A DNA stretch of 64,000 nucleotides from Taeniopygia guttata. Taxonomy: Eukaryota > Chordata > Aves > Passeriformes > Estrildidae. Position 1 is the first letter of the stretch, and the number at the start of each line of letters is the position of its first letter. The translations under genes and the position numbers were made by a program. The notes below the pieces were generated by a model that saw nothing but the letters and a program-made list of their open reading frames with translations, made no database searches and was not told the origin of the DNA. The stretch spans positions 25,374,001 through 25,438,000 of the forward strand of contig NC_133024.1 of the NCBI RefSeq assembly GCF_048771995.1, read 5' to 3'. Shown in pieces: positions 52,213-64,000 of this stretch.

Positions 52213-53494
52213 AAAAAAGGTTGTTCAAAGACCTGGATCTAACTTGTATAAAAGAGTGTGTGATCCTGCTATGATCCTTGAAAACAGAAATAAAACCAGA
52301 GGGGCACCCCTGACCCTCCCCCCAGCCTAACACACACACACGAGACACACACAGACGCCGGCACAGCCACAAAACCAGAGAGAAACGCTCTGACTCCCCG
52401 CCACCAGTCTTTAACAAAAAAATGAAAAAGAAAAGCCACATGTCCTGGCACAAGCAGCAATTTTTCTTCGATGTATTTTTATTACTTTTTTTTTTTTTTT
52501 AAAGACTCTGTAATTTACTGCCTCCAAATAACAGCACCTGTGGCCAATACTTCAGCAGTCTTGTCTATACAGCAGATCCATACCCTGCCACTGTCCTACT
52601 TTTTGAGTCTCCTGCATGAATTTGGATCACTGGGTCAACCAAGCCCCTTCACTTACCTTTCAGGACACAGACTAGCCGAGCGCACGTGTTAAGACGCTCT
52701 TCAGCCCTTTCTATTAAGTTGCAGGTAAGGATTTGGAAAGCCTTGTTTCTCAACGTGGGTGTGCTTTCCTTTGCAGCCAGCCAGAATGCAAAAAAGCTTT
52801 AAAACCTTTGTTTTTTTTGTGTGTGTGCCCAACAGCAAATCGCCGAGGGGTATAACTTGAGGGTTTATTCGGTTTCATGGTAGGTGGTCACTCACCTCTT
52901 CAATCAGCTCCTGCATCCCCAAACCCACCGCGTGCCAGGCAGGAGGGAGAGGGCAGAGCTTTTATCAGTTCCGGGGCTGCTAAGAGACAGTTTCCAAAAA
53001 ATCCCACGTCAACAGCATAAAAGGTACAAGAAGAAACACACCGAGCTCGTGACCAAGCCCCTGCCGCCCCTGCGGTGGCCGAGCTTCCAAAGCCGCTACT
53101 GCCGGTTCCCCCCGGGCCACACGAAGGTCCGCGTGTTCCCGAAAAGCAACTGCTTGCCTTAGAGATCCGCAGGTCGAGGAACGGCTCGGTAAGCACCAAA
53201 GGCGACTACAGTTTCTCTGAAGAAGGATAAGGCTGGAGCGGACACCAACCGCAAGCCTACCACAAGATCAGGTCTCCGAAAGTCTCGATTCCACGCCGGG
53301 GCTGCATCCGGCCGCTCACCTGACCCTTTCGCAAGGAATATTGCTTTGACTTCAGGAAGAGAGACGTGGATGCTCGCACCACACGCCGTCGCAGGGAGGA
53401 AACCTGGACCCTGAACTGATGGACTAGAACAAGCATTCACCTCACGCTTCAGTCAGACCGATTCAAGATCGTCGACAAAATAAAAAAAGCAGTA

Positions 53495-53550
53495 TTGTAT
53501 CTATGTATACATGTATATATTTATATAATATATATACACACACACTCATA
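53495..53550. repeat. TA/TG/CA simple repeat in GSK3B 3' UTR
   Basis: An alternating purine-pyrimidine tract (TATGTATACATGTATATA, then ACACACAC). Confidence 0.8.
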
Positions 53551-54948
53551 TAGAGCCAGCTTTCCTACAAGTCAGCAGGTACAAATTACCATCAAGAGCA
53601 TTTGGATGTGTATTTTAATATTCTACCAATGTAAAAACATAATGGCGACGTGGCAACACGCATCAATAAATAGAGATCAAAAAAAAAAAAGAAAAAGCAA
53701 GAGGCTAAAAAAGATGAAAATTAAATAGAGATTCTACCTGTGGATTTAAGATCAGAACTATCAGAGAATGTGGCATCCTGCAAGTTAAAACTGCAGTTAA
53801 AAAAAAAAAAAAAAGTATTACAAAATAAACCAGTAGCCTGTTACAGTTCACATTATAAACCCTGGTGTCCTTTCCCTGTATGCATCTTAGGAAAGGGAAG
53901 CCTGTTCAAATCAAGAGCCAAGGAGGGGTGGGGAAGAGAAAAAACCCAACCAAACACACTTTCACAGTGGCCACTTCCCAAAAAGTCCCTTAACATCCAT
54001 CCACCAGCTGGGCCCCTGCCCCTGCCGAGGATTTTGTTTGTCCGCTCTTCTCTGCTGAAGCTGGGAGCCGGCCCGAGACACGGAAAGCAGGAGCTCCGGC
54101 TGGGCTAAGGGGATGCCTCGGCTGCTGCTGTTCGTGCATGTGTGTGTATTATATTATATATCACCCACTCGGGCAAGACTTTTCCCACGTGAAGCTGCAG
54201 ATTTCCTCATCACTAGCACTGATTTTTAAAATGAAAGGCTTCCACTAGCGGTTCAAGCCTTAGACACATGGCAAACCCTCCCCCCACCCCATGGAAACCT
54301 ATTTTCCTACCACGTCGCCCGCTCCCCGTGCCGAGCCAGGGCAGCTCTTCAGAAAACCTGGGATATGGATTTGCTGACAAGAAACGCTGAGCTCTGTTGA
54401 ATGACCCCTGCTAAGCTCCCGACCAAATTCAAGCTGTGCACTACATCAAAGTCCAAAACTTCACTTAAAAAGAAAATAAAAAAAGAGGGTAAAAAAAAAA
54501 GGAACTTCAGCAGAGAATGAGGTTTGGGATTTGTTTGTTTAGTTTTTTTCCTTCTTTCTGTTGTGGGAGGGGGTATGAGGCAAGAGTCCTGGTTCTGAAG
54601 TACACAACAGCAAACTTCCAACATGAAGAGATTGTCGAGGGGAGACATTGGTGTGTTGTATTGCTCCGCTTTCCCTCCTCCCCCCACCTAGTCCCCTGCC
54701 CCGGACACCCTGCAGAGTGAGAATACAATGAAACTGGTTTGTATTTATAGATATTTTACAAGGTTAAATAAGAACAACAATAATAATAATAAAAAATTGA
54801 ACACTAAAATGAACAGGTTGGTTGGTTTGTTGTTTTGTTGGATTTTTTTTTCCTCTTTTTAATTTTCTTTCCAAATGTGACCAGTGTTGCTGAGCAAGAC
54901 TCAAATTACTGGTGATTTTTCCTGTGCAGCTGGCTGCTTGGTACTGGT

Positions 54949-55016
54949 TCAGGTGGAGTTGGAGGCTGATGCTGTAGCTACACTATTGGTCTGAACTCGT
55001 TCTCCTGCGTTAACAT
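54949..55016 (-). CDS. GSK3B: GSK3B last coding exon
   Basis: Acceptor TGTTTGCAG on the minus strand, then codons for [20 protein letters not shown] and T before TGA. It starts with AT, completing an Asp codon with the G left by the previous exon. Confidence 0.95.
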
Positions 55017-58000
55017 CTGCAAACAACAGACAAGAAGGGGAGAGAGAAAAAGAATCCAGCATTACCTCCAAAACAGAGACACATTGAAAAAAACAGCTAT
55101 GACATTCTCCACAAGGGGAAACCCATAATTCCCACAAGAAGGTGTTTGGTTAGGATGACTGCCCTGACTTCAGGAGATGCAGATGGAACAATCCAATCTG
55201 GGGAAAGATGGAAGATGGTCTTTAAGCAGGGCAAAAGCAACCAGGAGTGCTGAGGGCAGCGGGCTGGGCTCCAGCCAGTTCTGCAGTTTGCACCACCTGC
55301 TGTGCAGTGCCAAGTCGCCTGTGTTACATCCCATAACTGCAGGACAAGGCACACTGGCATTTCCAAAGCCAACACCCGTGTCTGTGGTCACTGTGAGGTT
55401 TCACACTGGTGAATGTGAAAGTTTCACATTGTTAGTTAGTCCTTCTTATAAGAAGTCTGCCTGTTAGTTGTGTGAATGAGTGCAGGCAAGGAATGCGACA
55501 AGTCTGCTCCCCTGGCAGAAACAGCTGGTGTGCTAATGTGCAATTAATGCACTTGTTGCCTGAGAAAGTCTTTCAAATCTGCTGCTGTTGCTCAACCCAA
55601 GTTGGATCTGCCACCCTCTGAACTGCTGAAGCAGATTAACATCGAGGCCTGAAGCCAGTAATGAGGTTTATGCAAGCACATGATATGTTAGAGGATTGGA
55701 TCTCTCCAGCAAATGCTTCCAACACCTTCTCAGGGAGGGTCAGTGCTTCACAGACAGACAAGTCACAGGATCAAGGGCATGTGTCAAAATGCATTTCAAG
55801 AAAACAGAGGGTTTGCAAAGAAATACCAAAAGGAAATTATTTGTAACTGTGTTTTCATAGGCTGCATGCATCAGGTACTTCCTCTAAAAAATATTCTTAG
55901 TATTAGAAGAGTAGGTAGGGGAAAAAAATGCACTAATTTCACCTGGAACCATTCTATATAGTATCTAATTAGCCAAGTCAGAAAGACTATAGGATACTTA
56001 TAGATAAGTGGGTGAACACCTAAATGCGTAAAATACAGGATGGGAAAGAGGTATTAAATGAGGTTTTCTCCAAGAGACTGTCATGCATTTCACCCACCAC
56101 TTAATTTACATAAGATTAACTGCAAAGCTATTGATACTGCAACAGGAAACAACATCAGAAAGACTTATTATCTTGGTACAGAAGAGGGTAGAGTGGGCAA
56201 ACTGTGTATTTGACAAGACACATGGAAAGGGTTTATAAAAAGAAAGAACAGCTTTGGTGACCTCAGCCTGAAGGGCTGTGTGACTAGCAGGAATCCCAGA
56301 CATGACAAAACAGACTGGTGGGCACTGGGTTCTCTATCACAGAGGAACTGGACAATGCTCTGCAGTCACCTGTTAGCAAAACCCCCTCCTCTTCAGCCAC
56401 ACTGACCTGACTGCAGCCACGGACACAGGCAATGAACTGAATCATGGACCACTTTGGGTTGGAAGGGACCTTAAAGAACATCCAGTTCCAACTTCCCTGC
56501 CAAGGCCAGGGACACCTCCCAGTAGAGCAGGTTTCCCAAAGGCCCATCCATCCTGGCCTTGAACAGTTCCAGGGGGGGTTGTAGCTTTTCTGGGCAGCCT
56601 GTGCCAGAGCCTCACCAGTCTCACAGTAAAGAATTTATTCCTAATCTAAACCTATCCTGTTTCAGTGTGAACCCATTTCCCCTTGTCCTAACACTTCATG
56701 CCCTCATCAAAAAAGGCCCTTTCTGGCTCTCTTGTAGGCCCCCTTTAGGTCCTGGAAGTTTGCTATATGGTTTTTCCAGAGCCTTCTCTTCTCTGGGCTG
56801 AACAGTCAACAACTCTCTCAACTCTCTCAAGGGGGAGGTGCTCCAGGCCCTGACAATCTTAATCACCTCCCTCTGGACTTGCTCCAGCAGGTTCACATCC
56901 TTATGCTGGTGGGCACAGAGCTGGGCACAACCCTTCAGCTGGGGTGTCACTGGCCAGAGTCGAGGGGCAGAATTCCGACCTGCTGCCCAAGCTGCTTTTG
57001 ATGCAGCCCAGGATACATTTGGCTTTCTGGGCTAGAAGTGCATGTTGTCAACTCATGCCCCACCTCTCATCAACCAACACCCCCAAATCCTCCTCCTCAG
57101 GCTGCTGTCAATCCATTCTCTGCCCAGCCTGTATTTGTGGCTGGGGTGCCCTGACCCAGGGGCAGGACTTTGCTCTTGGTCCCATTGAACTCAGCCAGCT
57201 TTGCACAGGCCCACCTCAAGCCTTCCAAGGTCCCTCTGGATGGCATCCCTTCCCTCCAGTCTGCCAACTTGCCAGCTAGAAATGGGCAGCACTTGCTGAG
57301 TCACAAATTAAGTAACATCGACAACAGCGACAAAAATAGGAAATCAAACAAACAGCAGCATCCAGAAACACAACTGACAAGTGGGAAGAGAGGGTAATGC
57401 CTATTTGAAAAGGAAATGCTGCAAGGAATGTGTGGGAAGAAAGACAAATCTTCCTGTGGGTTGAGGATGCCAGATGACTGCCCTGGGAGTTTCTGATTCC
57501 CTTTCATCTCACCCCAAATTAATTGCATCCCCTCCTTTAAAAAGGAATGACCACCATGACAAAAAAAAAAAAAACAAACAAAAAACTCATGCAATTAAAG
57601 CACCAAGGCCACATGACGACAGTACCAGTGTTATGTGGGAAGCTGGCCTTGCAGGAGAGAGACTCCCTCCTACGTGGAGAATTTCCCTGAAGGAACAATT
57701 CCCAAATCTCACATGCATGCAGACCAAAAATGACCACAGAAATCAGAAGTGACCCAGCTGGCCAGATAATAGCTTATACATTTTAAAGTCTCACTATGCC
57801 TGTTCTAGATAATTTTCAAGTATGGATAAACTGCAGTTAATGCAACATCTGCTGGCAGTGCCTGATGCAAGCAGTCCAGCTGGATTCTATATTATTGGCA
57901 GAGGATTTCTCTGTATGTGTACAAAAAGTGCTCGTATTTCATTTGCTGAAATGAAACATGGCTTTTGATCTCAATTTCCTGAAGACAGTAGAGGCTGAAA

Positions 58001-61000
58001 TTGTTATCATTACATTGCTACTATACAGAGATAAAGAAAAAAAGGAGGAGGGGGTAGAGCTACTTCACGTAAAATATGCTCCTTTTCTGCCATCACTGTA
58101 ACAGGGGAGTTCCTGAGAAATATACATGCCACGTGTTAAAATACTCAGGTGATGCAGGCCAAGAACATTTTCTTGGGGCTTTTCACAATATATACATACA
58201 GAATACAGGAGTCCCCCAAGGCTGGGACAGAGTGCAGAGCAAGCTAAAGGCTGCCCTGGCTCCCAGCCTGCAAGAAAATGCAGTATTTTAACATTTCAGC
58301 TGATTTGTTAACTCTGCTTCAACAGGACGTTTGAGGACAAAGAGGGGCATATTCCAGCATCGCTTTGCTGAAGCACCAGAAAAAGAGCACAACTGGACTA
58401 TGAAGTTCTCTGGGCATTCATTTCTCACCATGAAAACTCTGCATTTGGGTCTAAGAGAAGGAAACCTAGGCCCTCAGCAGTGCTGACAGAGGACAGCAAA
58501 GCTCTGCTGGGGAGCACAGCTAGGAGCTGGCACACAGCTTTGTGGCACAGGACAGACGAGTGCCCAGCTCAAGGTCAGGGCAGCCTCTTTGTCCTGGACC
58601 ACTGCCTGACACCTCTGCCTGTGCAAGCAAAGAAGCGTCATCAGGGCTTAAGTGCTAGCTGCTTCCAAAAGTTCTTTCAGAGGGCAAAAGCTTCTCTCAT
58701 CATTATAGAGAACTTCTTCCAATTCAGCTTTTTCCTCTAAGGAGTGCCTCAGCTTTCTTGGAGGGTACATGACACTCCTTTAAAAACCTCCCGAAAGGGG
58801 AAGACAGGGCTGCAGTTCAGAGAGTGACAGAGTTGCCAGCTCAGACTGAGAAAGCCCATTAGCACTGCGACAGCATTAGTTGGGTGCATTTGTGATGCTG
58901 ACCAGCTGTGCTGCTCATCTGCAACGATACAGAAACAAAGCTACCACCAGCCTGGGAATCCTCACAGGACAGCTGAGGAGACAAGGGAAGGAGGAGAATA
59001 GCCTGGTTTTCACATTGTGCTGGCCTATGGATATAGAAATCCAGACTCTGAGCAAACTGTGGAAGTTTTACTTCTCTAGTCATGGATTCATCCCTGTTCT
59101 GAGCTTGTAGAACTCTGAGAAAATTGCTTGCCTATCTTCTCCTGGTTAAGGAATTCAAGTTTTTCAAAATTCCTTCAGTGTGAATACCACAAATGCACTA
59201 AATCTGATTTCATGGAGCACTGTGGTGTTTTTCAGCTACGACATACTGGCAGGTAACACCAGCTCTAATCTGTTTTGTTGCTGAAAGTTCAGGCACACCA
59301 TTGCATTTGGGATTACATGGGATCAACACAGCGGGATGCCTAAAACTATGACCCCAGAATCCCTGCTGGCACAACTTCCCTGCAGATGGCAATTATGCTC
59401 TTCCCATCTTAATGCTGACTAACAGAGAGGTAGCTACTACTGCTGGCTCATCCAGGAAGAAAAACGTAGTCACAGAAGCAGATATGCATTGCATTCATCT
59501 TGCTCTGCACACTCCCGTCTCAGATGCTGTGGCTGCACAGTTATGAAACCATCCTCTTCCTCCTCTAGCCATCCCCAGGAATACAATTGCACTGGCATTT
59601 TTCATCAATGGCAGTATAATTCACAGAAAGCTAGCAAATCATTTCAAGAAGGGGCCAATAAATCTCATCTTTTTTTTCCCCTCCACTTTGCTTTAGACAT
59701 GCCACTATGTCAGAGAGTTTCTCATAAATGTTTAGGAGAATTTACGAATGTCAGAACAGCAAGGCTACATACTCCCACTGCAAAGCCAGGTTCCATTACT
59801 AGAGCAAAGTACAGCTTTTTACCTCAAGAGGAGAGGAAATTGACAACAAATGTGTTTTTTTTAACACCACTTGCTAGAGAGCAGCACAAGTTATGCACTG
59901 GTAATGCGATTTACAGTTACATATTTGCTCTTCCCTTTCCTGCCTTGAGAGCTACATTTTGCTGCATCATTGCCACTCAGAAAAGCAGTTTCTGAACCTG
60001 TACTGCTTACACACACACAAACATTTTGCAGAGGAGTCTCCTGCCTATCAGGATGCCCTGGGTTAGGTGGGAGACTTCTTCCCACACTGCTTTAGCAGTT
60101 ACTGCTCTGGAAGGTGCAGGGGGTATAGAGAAAGAAGGGACTCCTTGTATGAAAATCTCCTGCTAAATGTAGCAACAGCATGCAAAGCAAAACAGGTTAT
60201 AATAACCTCAACAGGACCTAATCCTAAACATCATAATTCTGATGACATTCCCACCACCTGCTGTGAGAAACCTGCGTCAGTAAGAAATAACCAACGGCAG
60301 AAATCCAAAGCTGTGCAATACTAAACTTAATTTCACAATTTCTTTCCAATCAGCAAGGATATTATTTTTGGCTTCAAACCACAAATAGGAGAACATATCC
60401 CAACTCAGTGCAGTGCTTGCAAACAGAATCTTTAAAAATGTTGACATCAATAATATGGGATGGGTTGGGGTTTTTTGGCTTTGGTGTTTTTTGTTTTGTT
60501 TTGGTTTTTTTTAATACTTCACATTTAGGACTCAGACTACTGCATCTTCTCCCTATACAAGCCCTTGGAAAGTGCTGAGTAAAACAGATTTCTTAATTCC
60601 ATTAATTCCTCAAGACATGTGTCTTAGTGGAGAGAATTCCTTAAAAGACATTAAAGGGATATTAGGTGAAACAATATTTTTCAGAAAGGGTTAAAATAAT
60701 TTTCCATGTTTGTATTTTGTACTTTTTAATCACTTTTACTACTTTATCTGTTTTCTCACTTATTGAGCAACAGATGCTCAACAACATAAGAGGCAAACAG
60801 AGAACATGACTATTTGCAAAATACCACCAAGTGTATGAAACAAACATAGTAAATTTGAAAATAGCAGTTTTGCTTTCTCCTAAATTCAGAGTATATAAAT
60901 GGTACAAGCTGTGTCTTTAATCTACTGCTACTACAATCTCAGAGAGAAATCTCATCTTTCAAGCCTGGGTGCATCTGTCCCGGAGTATGAAAATTCTCTC

Positions 61001-62132
61001 TTCATCACTGGCTGGACCGAGTGCATCAAATATCAGGTAACTGTCCGGCACATCAACCAGCAAATATTTTCCTGCATATTTCAAGAGCAGCTTTTGAATC
61101 AGGCCTTCTCCTCTTCAGCTATCCTACACTAAAGAAGTGTCCTGCACTGCAAAAGGGCTGACAGTCCTTGTGGGCTGGGGCTGATGTGCATGCAGGACAT
61201 GTGGAAGCACACCTGCTTTGCAGCCTGCCTTTGGTTGCCCAAGCCCTGAGAAAGCCTCTGGTGTGCTGAATCAGGGCTGACTCAGAGGAAGAATGCCATA
61301 TACTGAATCACCTCCGCCACATCCTGCAGCACCTGGAAGTTTCTTTGGGAGTTTCCCAACTGGTATTACCAGGCATTAAAACTTTCACTGGAAACAGAAT
61401 ACAATATGGAGTGGCTAAAGGCCAACAGTGAGCTTTTAAAAGAAACCTGGGAGAGCAGGAGGCTCTCAAACAAAAAAATTCACTCAGTGCTGGCCAAAAC
61501 CCAAAAATATCTGCCTTGTGCCTGAAGATGACACAAGGAAGCTCAGCAGGAAGCAACTGCAACTACCAAGATGAGGCAGTGAGCAGGCTGACTGAATTCC
61601 CTAACTAGACTTTTAGATGACAATGCCCTTAGGGAAAAATCCTCTCTCTCTATCCACATTACACAGAGGCCACATGCTCTGAGAGCTAGCTGTTTCTTTT
61701 CTTTCTAGGAATCACAACTCATTCACCAACTCAGTATTAATTTCAGGATGGCTGAGAGTACAGAAATTAGGTGCAAACTAATAGTGAGAAGGACCAACAA
61801 ATTAAGCAATCAAATGCAAGTTTGAGTGCCTTGGGTTGAGATTTGGGTTGGTGACCACAGCTAGCACACAAATGACCACCTACCAAGACCAAAGTTCAGG
61901 TGATACCAAAACAATCCCTTCCTCCCCATTCACTTTGTGGGCTGAGGTGGCTTGTGGTCTCAGCAGAGGGAAGGTGCCTGGGCAGCGGGAGGAGGGTGGG
62001 GAGGAAGGGAGGGAGGCAGTTGCACGTTCTCACCTGAGGCTGCTGTAGCATTTGTAGGGGTTGAAGCAGCTGCTTGGTTCCGGGCATGAGCAGGGATGAG
62101 GATCGAAGCCAGAGATGGGTTACTTGACAGTT
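54949..62132 (-). CDS. GSK3B: GSK3B C-terminal coding region (partial gene)
   Basis: Glycogen synthase kinase 3 beta, a Ser/Thr kinase of the Wnt/beta-catenin and insulin pathways. Only the last two coding exons lie in the window, encoding the C-terminal tail after the kinase domain. The penultimate exon (62,034-62,132) and the last exon (54,949-55,016) join in phase 1 to read ...[30 protein letters not shown]-stop. This is recognisable against human [30 protein letters not shown]. The exons for the kinase domain, including the one ending FNFTTQ, must lie beyond 64,000. The gene runs convergently to CFAP91. Confidence 0.97.
55017..62033 (-). other. GSK3B: GSK3B last coding intron
   Basis: A 7.0-kb intron. 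It contains a long reverse CR1 copy (56,436-57,300) and short poly-A/T tracts (near 57,560 and 60,500). No other gene or RNA recognised. Confidence 0.85.
56436..57300 (-). mobile_element. Long CR1 LINE 3' fragment, reverse orientation
   Basis: The longest CR1 copy in the window, about 860 bases. The + strand begins GAATCATGGACCACTTTGGG, then 'ttggaagggaccttaaagaacatccagttccaac'. It continues through 'ccatttccccttgtcctaacac', 'cctccctctggacttgctccagcaggttcacatcctt' and 'agcccaggatacatttggctttctgggc', to sequence that in full elements lies at or near the end of ORF2. Open frames on either strand here are remnants of the element. Confidence 0.93.
62034..62132 (-). CDS. GSK3B: GSK3B penultimate coding exon (99 bp)
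   Basis: Minus-strand acceptor CCTCCAG and donor CTCAG|GTGAGA, phase 1 at the 3' side. It reads (E)[19 protein letters not shown], then [13 protein letters not shown]. Human has [32 protein letters not shown]. The length of 99 bp matches the usual vertebrate exon as I remember it. Confidence 0.97.
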
Positions 62133-64000
62133 CTGGAGGGGAGGTGGAACAAACAGTTAGCTCATCATCCACAAAGTGCGCCACATGCAGGATCAGCTCC
62201 TAGGGTTTCCCCCGTAACGGCACCTCAGGTGAAACAGATGCCCTTACAGCCCAAGGTCACGTTACATTTTCTTCTTTGCCAACCAGTGAGAGGAAACCAC
62301 AGTGATATTTAGCAAGGCAGTATCCCAGAGCAAGACTGCCAAAACTACAGACAGTGGTGCAAAGGAGTAATTTCCGAGAGAAAGACAGAGGCTTGGGAGT
62401 GAGCAAAAACCAGCCAAGCCTGTACCTTGTCAATGGCCTGATAATGCTGTTTCCTTCTGAGCAGTGGAGAAAGATCCCCTTCTTCACAAGCCCACCTGCA
62501 ATCAGCCCCAGGGAGAAGGCTGATAACAGTGGTGCTGCTCTGGGCACTGGTTCAGCAAGCAAGCAGCTGCAACAGTTGCTCCAAGAGCTTCAAGGATTAG
62601 TTCTTTGGCTCACTCAAGCATCATTTTTTCTCAAGGACCCAGGGACCCAAGACCAATCTCTCACAGCAGTCTCCTTGAGCAAGGCCAAGAAGTAACATAT
62701 CCTTTAAAAGGACAGGGAAAGGCAAAGGGAATTGGCAGCTGGGCAATTTAAATGGACAAAAAAATGATGCAATCATTCTGTCTATTTTTTCCCTGCTTAA
62801 TGTCTTTTAGGCTCCAGTATAGCTTCAGTGTGTATCAGAAGGAGAAATAGGCATCTGACAGCCACAACTGTGGGAGGATTAAGGGCAACACGTTGCCAAC
62901 AAATGACAATCTTTTGGCACCCTTTCAAGAGAAGCTAGTGCCTCACAGAAGGTGGGACTGAGCCGAGACAAGACAGGTCCTGTTTGTTTCAGCAACAGGA
63001 GTGACTGGCTGTCTCCTGAGAAAGCAACATCCGGTAAAAAAGATGCGAACAGTCACCTCACGGAAGGAGACTGATGACTTTTGGAGCTCCGGGAGGTCAT
63101 CTGGAGGAGAAACGGGAACAGGAGAATAGACAGCTTTTTACGCAAGACTTCCAGACTTCCAGATAGCACAGGCTGTACAGAAGCCCAGCCAAATCGTGGC
63201 ACAGGTTCAGTAAGGGGCTTTTGGACACAGTCTCAAATTATTTGAGCTCATTTTTAAGAGGCTATTGCTATTTTTTAATGCGAGCTTTAAACTCAGGGCC
63301 TAAAGGGAGCAGCAGTACACTTGCTGTTTTTTTTTTCTCTGCTGTTATATTAAGTTTCATTACTGCTAGGAGGGCAAGAGGCAGAAGACTCCCCTGATTA
63401 CATGCCTCTTATTACTACACATTTTAAGATGGTGTTTCAGCACTTATGAATGCAAGCAGGTTGCTACACTACCTGCAACCCATCTATCTTGTAATACTCC
63501 ATTCAGGTCTAAGCAGACCTAGCTAGTCCTTTTAGAAAGCCTCAGTATCCATAGCACTTGTACAAATACAAAATCCTCAATTCATGTGGGAGTAATTCAG
63601 AATTCATATATTCATAATGTTATACAGAATTTGTGACTCTCCATTTTAAATGGCAAAATAAACCGAAGAAACATGAATCCTTACGTGTTAAAGTGGAACA
63701 CAGTTATAAACCTATACTTCAATACTATCTTGGGTATTAGCTGCTTTGTGCTAGAAGATGTTGCTCCCTTAGTATTTTTTTTCCAAATCTGTTTCTCAAA
63801 TCTGTTATTACTGTGAACCTACTCTTTACGTTGCTCTTTTGAAAGTTTCTATCACCCCTGCATTATTTTCTGCTCATCACTCAAAACAATATGGGGCTAT
63901 GATCCAAACAAAACCAGAAACAAAACAAGGAAACCCCATGACACTTGCTGCCTTCTGGTGCTGCACAGTGCCTTGAGGCGCAGCTACAGACTGTCAGTGT
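62133..64000 (-). other. GSK3B: GSK3B intron, running off the window
   Basis: It lies upstream of the 99-bp exon in transcript direction. The next GSK3B exon (ending FNFTTQ) is not seen before the right edge. No repeats or genes recognised apart from short poly-T runs. Confidence 0.75.

Larger units (their letters stand above)
49215..54948 (-). other. GSK3B: GSK3B 3' UTR, about 5.7 kb
   Basis: It runs on the minus strand from the TGA stop at 54,951-54,949 to an AATAAA at 49,240-49,235, which is followed by the likely cleavage region near 49,215. Long UTRs of this order are known for vertebrate GSK3B. The stretch has the compositional look of a long UTR, with AT-rich runs, poly-A/T tracts and simple repeats, and no competing gene. 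Three Pumilio-type TGTAAATA elements lie in it. Internal AATAAA sites could yield shorter isoforms. Confidence 0.8.

Noticed and set aside
56544-57279. Several open frames of 65-111 codons
   Set aside because: They lie inside the reverse-oriented CR1 copy.

Overview
The window looks like nuclear DNA from a bird. Evidence: split vertebrate genes with short introns, several truncated CR1 LINE copies in both orientations, a CpG-rich promoter-like block, and two recognisable genes that are neighbours on mammalian 3q13.33. I cannot name the species; a passerine is plausible but unproven.

Left third (1-11,800): mostly AT-rich intergenic-looking DNA. It holds a candidate terminal exon of an unidentified minus-strand gene (6819-6965, with stop codon and downstream poly(A) signal), a minus-oriented CR1 copy (about 10,345-10,790), and a CpG-rich block (about 10,975-11,765) containing a 15-16 bp GC-rich minisatellite. 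The block sits where a promoter for CFAP91, possibly a bidirectional one, would be expected.

Middle (14,351-41,945, + strand): CFAP91 (MAATS1/AAT1), a ciliary and flagellar protein of the calmodulin- and spoke-associated complex at radial spoke 3. Fifteen coding exons could be assembled by splice signals, phase and similarity to the human protein. They join into one frame of 721 codons plus stop from the Met at 14,352. The extreme N-terminus (roughly 75 residues of the human protein, recalled from memory) is not securely located. One intron appears to use a GC donor (35,422).

Right third (49,215-64,000, - strand): the 3' end of GSK3B. It comprises the 99-bp penultimate exon (62,034-62,132), the last coding exon (54,949-55,016) and a 3' UTR of about 5.7 kb ending near the AATAAA at 49,235-49,240. 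The remaining exons lie beyond the right edge. CFAP91 and GSK3B are convergent, with about 7.3 kb between their 3' ends. Mammals carry NR1I2 in this interval; I see no nuclear-receptor coding sequence here.

Repeats: at least five clear CR1 fragments, a pure (AAAAAG)n array of about 140 bp in a CFAP91 intron, several smaller simple repeats, and poly-A/T runs. No tRNA, rRNA, CRISPR or prokaryotic feature was seen. The genes are not functionally linked to each other beyond conserved synteny.
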